Of a stretch of 64,000 nt of DNA, positions 49,279 to 64,000 are shown piece after piece. A model generated the notes under the pieces. It had not been told where the DNA came from and ran no database searches. It saw nothing but the letters and a program-made list of their open reading frames with translations. This DNA is from Acridotheres tristis. Taxonomy: Eukaryota; Chordata; Aves; Passeriformes; Sturnidae. The stretch spans positions 2,737,976 through 2,801,975 of the forward strand of contig CM072889.1 in the NCBI GenBank assembly GCA_037013685.1, written 5' to 3'. How positions within the stretch are numbered: position 1 is the stretch's first letter; each line of letters starts with the position of its first letter. The position numbers and the translations under genes were made by a program.

Positions 49279-50967
49279 AGATGTTTAGTTCCTACATTCA
49301 CTGAACTGAGCATAAATGCCACCTCTTGGTGACATTCCTTTTCACTAATGCAGCTGTCAGAACATTTCTCCATCCTGTCTGTGGGGTGATGTCTTGTGCT
49401 GCTGTTTGTGGCAGAGACTGGAGGCTCCTGTAATGCAGCAGTGCTTGGATAAAATACTTCTCAAGTGTTGGAGAAATAGTGTTTGATGGTTGTATGTTCT
49501 CTTAGCAGAGCTTCTGGTGCAGAGCATCTGACTCTGGACCATCCACAAAACTGGGACAAAATGTAGGTTTTTTTCCTGCTTTTTGTTGTGCAGGGACTTT
49601 CACTGATGCCAACTCCTGTCACACACACACACGGTACATTCACGTGAGATATAAAAGGCTGTGATGTACACAGGCACTATTTCAGTCCTGTGCACATGAG
49701 AGGCTTCAGAAAAAATGTGAAAAAACACATTTGGGGTTACTTATGTAGAAAATTAACCTTCACTCAGGAAAAGCCTTGGTATAAGTAGTGTTGAAGATGT
49801 CAAGCTGCTTTTCCAGTTCTCTGCTCTGCTATTTGCAAAGTAGAAATACCCTTAACTTCATGGAGAAATTTGAAACTATGGAGGAAAACAAAAATTCCAC
49901 AATATTGTCAGAGTTTCAGGGTACTTCATGCTTAAAAGAAAATCTTTTTGTATTTTGTGTGCATTTATTTAGCACTATGACTCCAAGACAATCAATCATA
50001 AGTTGAGCATTCAAAGGTTTAGTCTGGTCAATACATTTAGGGGTTTAGTTTAGTTAACAGCACCTAGAAGCAAACTCTCCAAAAAACAAGAAATTCTTTA
50101 GGCAGCACACCAGTGGCTTGGTTTGGTTCTTCATTGTAATTCAGAATTCCAATGTTTCTGCACACTGGAAATTTTGTTTTTCAGCCAACTGCACTACTGG
50201 AAATAAAAGCATCAGTGCTTACTGATTTTAAATCTGTGATTAATAATTTGGACTAATACAAGTTAGTAAAAGTCTGCTTTGGTAAGTGCTTGGCCTTACC
50301 TTTAATAAACACAGCATTTAGTGGTTTATGACATTAGGGAGTCTCTTTGTGTGGTGTGCTTAAATTTCCCTTGGGCAATTTTCATTGAGGTTGGGACCAG
50401 CTTGATTGGAAAATTTAATGGCTTTTTCCATTTCCATTCCCTTTTGCCAATCTGCTCTTTAAAGCTGCTCTTTCATGATGTGTGAATTTGTCTCCATTTG
50501 AAGAACTAACATCAGATACAACTGAGAAAGCAGATTTTAGAAATGAGCTATTAGGCAGAGAAGAGGCACTTTTAAGATGCTTGCAAGTTGCACAGCAACC
50601 AGAGGAACATATAGTCATTTGATTTCTCAAATGACTTTGACTTTGACTCAGGGGAAAAACAGTTTTATTCTCCCCTCAGAGCTTTCTATCATATGTGATA
50701 AAGAGAAAATGTGTTTATAACATTTTCTCCCTCTAAAAAAAAAAAAAAAGAAAAGAAAAGAAAAAGAAAAGTTTTGCCTCATCTCAGAGAAGCAGCAGAA
50801 TCTCTTGCCTTGTGAGTCACTGCAGAACACATCCAGTAACAGCTCCTGATGTGGATCGTGAGAGAACAGAGCTGACCCTTCTGAAATCAGAGTTAAAACA
50901 CAGCCAAACACCAGTCGATGCTTGGGGATTTTCCAGTTTCTGTAGAATTGTTTCTGTTGCCTCCCCA
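49279..50967 (+). other. TRPC5 intron between coding exons 2 and 3, right-middle part
   Basis: It lies between the antisense LTR and the CR1 tail and holds a short CA run near 49620 and the purine tract at 50735-50771. No exon was recognised. Confidence 0.8.
50735..50771 (+). repeat. Poly-A / AAAAG purine tract
   Basis: A run of 15 A is followed by GAAAA repeats, all purine for 37 bases. Confidence 0.95.
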
Positions 50968-51141
50968 GAGAAGCTGTGGCTGCTCCTGGATCCCTGCAGG
51001 TGTCCCAGGCCAGGTTGGATGGAGCTTGGAGCAGCCTGGGATGGTGGAAGGTGTCCCTGCCCATGGCAGGGGTGGAAATAAGATGAGCCTTAAGGTCCCT
51101 CCCAACCCAAACCATTCTGGGATTCTGAGATTTTGTGATCA
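50968..51141 (+). mobile_element. CR1 LINE 3' fragment, sense
   Basis: CAGAGAAGCTGTGGCTGC, CAGGCCAGGTTGGATGGAGC, GGTGTCCCTGCCCATGGCAG and GGTCCCTCCCAACCCAAACC occur in the order of the CR1 3' end. They are followed by the diverged 8-bp-style tail ATTCTGGGATTCTGAGATT. It is 5'-truncated. Confidence 0.9.
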
Positions 51142-52147
51142 CTGCCCCCATATATGGAATTTTGCAATAATATTTTCTCATCACTACAAGCAACAGGTCC
51201 TGGCTTTTTCTGGAAACCCTCACCCCATGAGCTGCTGTCCATTTTCAGCTGCCTGCATGTGCTGGTTCATTCCAAATCACACACTCTTCTGATATTATTT
51301 CCCTCTGGAGCAGTGTCATGTGCCAATGCAGAAGTCATCAGAAGCTTATTGTTGTAATAACACAGCAGAATCCAGCTTCATAAATGCCACATAGTTCCCT
51401 TGGAGAGCTTATTTCCAGTGCTGGTTTGGGTCATTCCATACATTTGAACTACCCAGTCCAAAAATGGTCTGATTCTGAGGTAAACAGACTGTTAAGACAT
51501 ATAAAATATGTTACCAAAATCTAAAAATACCGACAGAAGTGAATGACTTCATCAGAATGAGCAACTAATTTGTCTTTTTGTTGGACCTAGGTTTAGTCAT
51601 TTTGAACACGGCAATGAGAGTGCTTTGCTTGTTTAGAGCACTCTGAGAATTGGGCACAAAAGTCCTCCCAATACTGGGCAGTTTTTATGGCGAATGAATA
51701 TTTAAAAGATTTGGGTGTGGACTAAATATTTTTGAAGAAAAACAGAGTTGTCTCGGTCTTGCAGACATCTCTGGTTAGTTCTGGGTCTGGAAGGCCTTGA
51801 AAGCCACGGGGCTGTGCAGGTATGATCAGGAATGTGAAATCTTCTGGCACTGAGCAGAATCCCCACGGCTTGGTTTGGAATGCCAAGGCTGGGAGTTGCA
51901 CCCTGAGCGTGTGTGCTGTGGCCTGGCTGAGATGCACCAAACCCCCATCACAGTGCTGGTTTCCACACAGTCCAAGTGAGCTGTCAAACGTGCCTTCACT
52001 GCTGTGATCAAAGGCTCCTTCTGGCCTCTGCTTCATCCCGTTGGTGTTGGGGCTGAGCAGCAGGGCAGGGCTCCCAATGTGCTGTCCTGCCTCCCACCTG
52101 CTGTCACCTGGGCACACCTGACGCTGCTGTTTGCTGGCTCATGCCAG

Positions 52148-52181
<34 letters not shown>

Positions 52182-52667
52182 GCAGCCCCCCACACGCTCT
52201 GGGAGACGTTCTCCCTCTCTCACACACTCCCAGAGCTTTGCACCTTTTCCCTCCTGCCTCATCCTTTAGTCACTTTTCCGAAGATGCTGACAGTGACTTG
52301 TTCGAGGCGGTTGAAACCTGAGACATTCTGGAAAGGAACGTGCTCCAACACATGGGGAGAGAGAAGCAGCTTGTAGTAATTCTTTCTCCTGGTGCTGCTT
52401 TTGCACGAGGCTGCGTGTGTGGTGAGTGGCTGATGCTGCAAGTAGAAAAAAAATTTCTTCCACCAGAAGGAATCTTAAATCCTACATAGAAAAAGAAGAG
52501 TGAAACTTCCCTCTTTTCCCCCCTATATGTCCAAAATACGCTTTTCCAGCCCATAGCCAGCCCCAAACATAATCTGAGGGTCTGTGTGGGCTCTGACACA
52601 TAAGTGAGGGGGAGTGCACGTGGAATAGCAGTCAGGAATAATCTTTCTTTCTTTTTCTCCTCCCCAG
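51142..52667 (+). other. TRPC5 intron between coding exons 2 and 3, last part
   Basis: It holds the (CA)15 run and ends in the acceptor CTTTTTCTCCTCCCCAG at 52667. Nothing else was recognised. Confidence 0.85.
52150..52179 (+). repeat. (CA)15 microsatellite
   Basis: Fifteen uninterrupted CA units, in the intron before coding exon 3. A likely polymorphic marker. Confidence 0.98.
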
Positions 52668-53004
52668 TTTGTTGCTCAGCCGAACTGCCAGCAGCTACTA
52701 GCAACACTTTGGTACGACGGCTTCCCGGGCTGGAGGAGGAAACACTGGGCAGTGAAACTCCTGACCTGTGTCACCATTGGACTGCTTTTCCCCGTGCTAT
52801 CCGTGGCATACCTGATTGCACCCAAGAGCAGGCTGGGACTGTTCATTAAAAAGCCATTTATCAAGTTTATCTGCCACACTGGCTCTTACCTGACCTTCCT
52901 GTTCATGCTCCTGCTGGCGTCACAGCACATCGTCAGGACTGACCTCCACATGCAGGGGCCACCTCCCACCATCGTGGAGTGGATGATCCTGCCCTGGGTT
53001 CTAG
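52668..53004 (+). CDS. TRPC5: TRPC5 coding exon 3: pre-S1, S1 and start of S2 (residues 301-413, last codon split)
   Basis: The acceptor is TCCTCCCCAG; the exon starts [11 protein letters not shown]. It encodes the pre-S1 elbow (hydrophobic stretch about 331-350), the conserved [13 protein letters not shown] segment, S1 (about 366-386) and the S1-S2 loop with [11 protein letters not shown]. It ends in S2 at WMILPWVLG, with codon G413 split after its first base (phase 1). The donor is CTAG|GTAAAT. The last 19 bases of the exon plus this donor are the founding unit of a tandem array running on into the intron. Reading through the true donor adds [10 protein letters not shown] and then a stop at 53037-53039. 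The protein itself is ordinary TRPC5. Confidence 0.97.
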
Positions 53005-53340
53005 GTAAATCCCACCCCCAATCCTGCCCTGGGTTCTAGGTAAATCCCACCCCCAATCCTGCCCTGGGTTCTAGGTAAATCCCACACCCAATCCTGCCCT
53101 GAGTTCTAGATAAATCCCACATCCTGATCCTGCCCTGGGTTCTAGGTAAATCCCACCCCCCAATCTTGCCCTGGGTTCTAGGTAAAGCTCACTCCCAATC
53201 CTGCCCTGGTTCTAGGTAAACCCCACCCCCAATCCTGCCCTGGTTCTAGGTAAATCCCACCCAATCTTGCCCTGGTTCTAGGTAAATCCCATACCTGATC
53301 CTGCCTTGGGTTCTAGGTAAATCCCATACATCCCACACCC
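52986..53340 (+). repeat. Minisatellite of about 10 units derived from the TRPC5 exon end and its 5' splice site
   Basis: The unit is about 32-36 bp: the last exon bases ATCCTGCCCTGGGTTCTAG followed by GTAAATCCCACCCCCA. The first copy spans the true exon border at 53004/53005. Nine more borders follow, with GT starting at 53040, 53075, 53146, 53182, 53216, 53250, 53282 and 53317; the copy at 53110 has AT instead of GT. Spacings are 35, 35, 35, 36, 36, 34, 34, 32 and 35 bases. The array has expanded into the intron only and the coding copy is intact. Units drift slightly (GGGTT to GGTT, CCCTG to CCTTG), so it is not a very recent perfect array. Confidence 0.95.
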
Positions 53341-60261
<6,921 letters not shown>

Positions 60262-60645
60262 CAGAATTCCCAGAATCACCGGGTTGGAAGAGACCTCCGA
60301 GATCATCGAGTCCAACCCAGCCCTAACACCTCACCCAGACCATGGCACCCAGTGCCACATCCAGGCTTTGTTCAAACACATCCAGGGATGGTGACTCCAC
60401 CACCTCCCCGGGCAGACCATTCCAGTGCTCGATCATTCTTTCCGTGAAAAAACTTTTTCCTGATATCCAACCTAGTTTTCCCTTGATGCAGCTTGAGAGT
60501 GTGTCCTCTGGTTGTGTCAGTGCTGCCTGGAGAGAAAGACCAACCCCAGCTGACCACAGCCACCTTACAGGAGCTGTAGGGAGGGACAAGGTCACCCCCG
60601 AGTCTCCTTTTCTCCAGGCTGAGTTCCCTCAGAGTCGTTACAAGC
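60262..60645 (-). mobile_element. CR1 LINE 3' fragment, antisense, abutting TRPC5 coding exon 5
   Basis: On the minus strand it reads from CTCAGCCTGGAGAAAAGGAG through GGTTGGATATCAGGAAAAAG and GGAGTCACCATCCCTGGATG to GGTCTCTTCCAACCCGGTGA, the standard CR1 end. The tail (AGAATC on the + strand) is at about 60262-60275. The 5' side fades out at about 60640-60650, so only some 30 bases of non-CR1 intron, mainly the pyrimidine tract, separate it from the exon at 60680. It appears younger than the other two CR1 copies. Confidence 0.92.
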
Positions 60646-60679
60646 TCACTTTTCCACCCTTGCTCTTTGTTTCTTGCAG

Positions 60680-61002
60680 TACAATGGATCTCGGCCGAGG
60701 GAGGAGTGGGAGATGTGGCACCCCACCCTCATTGCAGAAGCCCTTTTTGCAATATCCAACATCCTGAGCTCCCTGCGCCTCATTTCCCTGTTTACAGCCA
60801 ACTCCCACCTGGGACCCCTGCAGATCTCTCTGGGACGCATGCTGCTAGACATCCTCAAGTTCCTTTTTATCTACTGCCTGGTGCTGCTGGCTTTTGCCAA
60901 TGGACTGAACCAGCTTTATTTTTATTATGAGACCAGTGCCTCGGAGGAACCCAACAACTGCAAGGGGATCCGATGTGAGAAACAGAACAATGCCTTCTCC
61001 AC
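60680..61002 (+). CDS. TRPC5: TRPC5 coding exon 5: S3-S4 loop, S4, S5 and pore turret (residues 460-566 plus part of 567)
   Basis: The acceptor is TTTCTTGCAG after a good pyrimidine tract; a likely branch site CTCAC has its A at 60648. The donor is AC|GTAAGA, phase 2. Residues 460-474 form the extracellular S3-S4 loop, with an NGS sequon at 461-463. S4 is about 475-497 with R492 conserved; the S4-S5 linker is about 498-509; S5 is about 510-535. The pore turret follows, with E543 (a position linked to lanthanide and acid sensitivity) and C553/C558 (the redox-sensitive disulfide pair). The turret stretch between E543 and the first cysteine reads TSASEEPNN here; from memory the mammalian stretch reads TRAIDEPNN. 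The exon ends at NNAFS(T). An antisense CR1 abuts the acceptor side and a G-rich heptamer array starts 36 bases past the donor. Confidence 0.97.
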
Positions 61003-61038
61003 GTAAGACATCCTCTCCCTTCTGCTTCTGAGGCTGCT

Positions 61039-61206
61039 TCCCCTGTCCCCTGTCCCCTGTCCCCTGGCCCCTGGCCCCTGTCCCCTGTCCCCTGTCCCCT
61101 GGCCCCTGGCCCCTGGCCCCTGTCCCCTGTCCCCTGTCCCCTGTCCCCTGGCCCCTGTCCCCTGTCCCCTGTCCCCTGGCCCCTGGCCCCTGTCCCCTGG
61201 CCCCTG
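61039..61206 (+). repeat. Heptanucleotide array (T/G)CCCCTG, 24 units, 36 bp past a TRPC5 donor
   Basis: The 168 bases are an unbroken run of TCCCCTG or GCCCCTG units, 24 in all. The two variants alternate in blocks, suggesting unequal exchange or slippage. On the minus strand, which is the template strand for TRPC5, this is a GGGG run every 7 bases with 3-base loops. That pattern is a classic G-quadruplex motif, loosely like the human insulin-linked minisatellite. The length is likely to vary between individuals. Confidence 0.95.
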
Positions 61207-64000
61207 CTTTGCCTGCTGCCTGTCACTGCACTGACAGAGCCTTTATTTATTCACTTGCAAACGCCAGGTGAGGTGGTTAAGGTGGGAGTGAAGTGGGGCA
61301 GACATTCTGCTGAGCTCTGCTGTCACAGACTCTTACTTAGGTCTGGCAGTGGGAGACATTTTAGTTCTGGATCAAGGAGTTTCCCTACACGATCCTGCAA
61401 TTTAAAATATCTCTGCAGAACTTCAGTGTATTTGAGAAAGGAAGTGTCCTTTTGCCACAGTAATTGTTTTGCCTAATTACTGAAGAAAGGAGGGGAGCCT
61501 GAATAAAATGAAAAAAATAAGGGATAAACCTATTAAAAACAGGTATTAATAGATGTGATACAGCAATGAAGAAAATAAAGGATAAACCTATTAAAAACGG
61601 GTATTAATAAATAATGTGATACAGCAACAGCAACAACCTCACCTAGACCATTTTTATGGATACATGATGTTGCAGGCTTCTCTGATTTCCTTGCAGACTA
61701 AAATCCCAGCAGAACCTTTTTTTGCTGGGAATGCTGGTAGTTTACTGAGATGCTGGCATGGAAATTGCTGTGAGGACAGCTGGCAGAGCTGAAAGAGAGA
61801 GCACATGCTGAAAAATGACATGAATTGTCTTGCTGATGTATTTGTTTTAATTACTAATAGTAGAAATAATTATAATAATCAGCCCCCACCCGATTGTTCT
61901 TGCTGCTTGCACAGTACTTAACTCACAATGGCAGGAGAAATAAATAAAGCACGGTCTAGAAAAAGGCCCACGCCCTGCAAACAAGCAAAACAAAACTGTT
62001 GTCCACCACTTTATGCTAAATTAAATAAAACTTGTCATGATGCCCAATAATTCTCCACCCTCTGTCAGCTGAAGGCTCGGGGTTAAGAAAGGATTTGGGA
62101 TGTATTTGATCAAAACCAGATGATGGCTGAGGCCACGTGGCTTGGTTGGGAGAGGAGAGGCTCCAGCCTTGTCCTGTGGGCTCTCTCCTAAAAGAAATTT
62201 GGAATTTTCATGGGATAGAGCCCCATCCTTCCAGAGCAGCATGACCTGGTAGACCAGACTTGTGCCATTTCCCACTGCAGAGCAGGAACACCACAGGCTT
62301 GATTAATTTTCTCATGAAACCCATCCCTGCCTGGGGGAAATGAATGGACCTGCACTGTGCTAATGACAAACAGAATTAAGAGATTTCAGGCTTTTTTCTG
62401 TTTCAGTTGCCTCACATGCCCCACAAATGTGTCGTGCTGCCCTTGCAAAGGAATTAAATAACAAACATTATTCCTTGATCTGTGTCCATGTTGATGCAGC
62501 AGCCAGAGGGAGGAAAGTTTGGCAAGCACAGTGTGTGTTAAGGGCTAAATTCTACCTCAAGAAGGGACAAGCCTAAAAAATCCAGTACCAAATCCTGCCT
62601 TTCTCTCGAGCTATGGTCAACAGATGTGTTCAGTTCTGCATTCTGGTTTGGGCCTGCCACCACTGCAAATTTTACAGATTTCATTGTGTCAGGTAAGTGG
62701 AGAAAGCAACAGCAGGATTTGACTGAAGAAAAAGAGCGTTGGGCCAGCAGGAAAAAAATACAAAGCAACAAGCCAACCATCCTGAAGTCTGTAAGAAGGT
62801 GTAATGTCTTGGGAGCTAAAAATTATACAAGAAGCACTTAGCAGAAAGTGTGTGGATCAGCTTAAATACAAAGCACAATTTCTGCCACCCTAACATTCAT
62901 TTAAACCCCCTGCCAAGAGAATGTAGCACAGGAAGGAAATTGAGGGGGCTCAGCCTTTGTGGCAGAGGTTTGTGTAAAACAAAATCACAGTCGGAGGGGA
63001 TCCATTAGGAGTGAGGTCTCCTGGCAGGGGACAGAACACTCTGCAGGTACTTTTTGTTTGAGGCTCGCGTAAGAAATTTATTTAACGTGTTCTTAAAAGT
63101 TTAAATGGTCGTTATTAACACCCCCAGCACAAGCTGACATTTGGCTGGGGAGCAGATGCACAGCATGGGGCAGTGGCTGGGAAGGAGCAGCTGCAGATCC
63201 AAATACTGGATTGGGGGAGAAGCAAACTGGAGCCAGTCCAGCCAGAGCTGGATACCCTGACTTTGCTCGTGGTTCATTCCTTATGAAGGAATAAATCTGC
63301 AAAGCTTTGAATCAGTGCACTTTGATTCCCACCAGCGTTCCTGGGCTCACACAATGAGCTCTGATTCTGCAAGGGGAACAGAGAGGATGCTCCTTGTGTG
63401 TGTGCAGCTTGTGTCAAGTGTGACACCTATTTACTGGCACATTTTTTCCTATTACTCTCAAAGGGTGGGTTTAGCATTTTCTTGGCGAGGAAATTTTCTG
63501 CATTGCACACACAGATCATGGAAAAGTAATATTCCTTTGTGACAGCAGTGAGGGGAAATCATGAATAATTTAAGGTTTTCTGCTTTGGCCTTGCCATCCC
63601 TCAGAAAGCAGAGTGCCTGCTGCTTAGGCAGATGATTGGAAAATATGTTTATAGCTATGATGCTGGCAACTGAAGGAGGGAGATGAGAGTGAGGAAGAGG
63701 AGGAAGGGATGGAGGAAGTCACACCTCCCTGCCTGCTCTCTGCAGGGTCACACTGCCACTCCCCCTGGGTTCAGGTTCCAGAGGGGCACTTGCTCTCTCG
63801 AAGCCACCATGGAGAGTGGTGGAGCTTTGAGAATTCCTCTGTTAGATTAGGATTCAAAATACACTCAGCAGGACATGAGAGCCTCTCAATCACAATTTCC
63901 AAAATTCTATTTCTTTATAGCTGCTTCTCCAAAGTAGTGCGAGCCCCCCCTGAAACATGGGCTGTGAAAAGAGGCTGTGGACCTGTCCTGTCACTGAACA
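61207..64000 (+). other. TRPC5 intron after coding exon 5, running off the window
   Basis: It holds the 58-60 bp duplication at 61507-61624. The next TRPC5 exon, expected to start in phase 2 with a pore-helix sequence like LFETLQSLFW, was looked for and not found. Confidence 0.8.
61507..61624 (+). repeat. 58-60 bp A/T-rich tandem duplication
   Basis: Two units start AATGAA at 61507 and 61565. Both contain GGATAAACCTATTAAAAAC and GTGATACAGC, with small indels between them. It lies in the intron after coding exon 5. Confidence 0.93.

Noticed and set aside
50648..51223. 191-codon minus-strand open frame
   Set aside because: It runs through a sense CR1 tail and a poly-A/AAAAG tract read backwards. 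It shows no domain and low-complexity K/F runs, so it is a chance frame.
60323..60767. Open frames on both strands before the last exon
   Set aside because: They translate the noncoding 3' end of a CR1 element and, on the + strand, run into the TRPC5 exon in the wrong frame.
60867..61226. 119-codon minus-strand frame with GQGTGDRGQGP repeats
   Set aside because: It is the heptamer array read on the other strand. The 7-base period cycles all three frames, so a long repeat peptide is expected by chance.

Overview
This is vertebrate nuclear DNA, almost certainly from a bird. One large, intron-rich gene occupies the right two thirds of the window. The interspersed repeats are of avian type: three CR1 LINE 3' ends, two of them with recognisable 8-bp-style tails, plus several solo retroviral LTRs. 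No bacterial, organellar or plasmid features are present. The only protein-coding gene I can support is TRPC5, on the + strand. Five consecutive coding exons (22465-22842, 37965-38486, 52668-53004, 56240-56379, 60680-61002) join in phase into residues 1-566 plus the first two bases of codon 567, out of about 970 residues in mammalian TRPC5. The last exon ends just before the pore helix, so the pore, S6, TRP helix and C-terminal tail lie beyond 64000.

Layout. Positions 1-22443 are upstream or 5' intronic DNA with no recognisable exon. They hold two sense solo LTRs (5691-6349, 18357-18979), a CR1 tail, and short tandem duplications, ending in a 44-48 bp minisatellite about 80 bp before the first coding exon. 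Positions 22843-37964 form an intron of about 15.1 kb, with a 98-bp tandem duplication, a possible LTR near 26.1-26.7 kb, and a third sense LTR that ends 75 bp before the second coding exon. Positions 38487-52667 form an intron of about 14.2 kb with two antisense solo LTRs (44617-45002 with a perfect 6-bp target duplication; 48735-49273) and a CR1 tail. Positions 53005-56239 begin with a minisatellite made from repeated copies of the exon end and its 5' splice site. Positions 56380-60679 end with an antisense CR1 that reaches to about 30 bp from the last visible exon. That exon is followed after 36 bp by a 24-copy heptamer array that is G-rich on the template strand.

The visible protein part holds the N-terminal ankyrin repeats, the conserved His/Cys zinc site, the pre-S1 region and S1-S5. 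It keeps the calcium-site residues (E418, E421, N436, D439), R492 in S4, E543, and the C553/C558 pair, all at the mammalian numbering. The gene looks intact.

I found no new multi-gene system. The most unusual signal is the exon-4-derived decoy splice-donor array. More broadly, repeats or retroelements sit next to the splice sites of four of the five visible exons. Family names and residue roles come from general knowledge; no database search was run.
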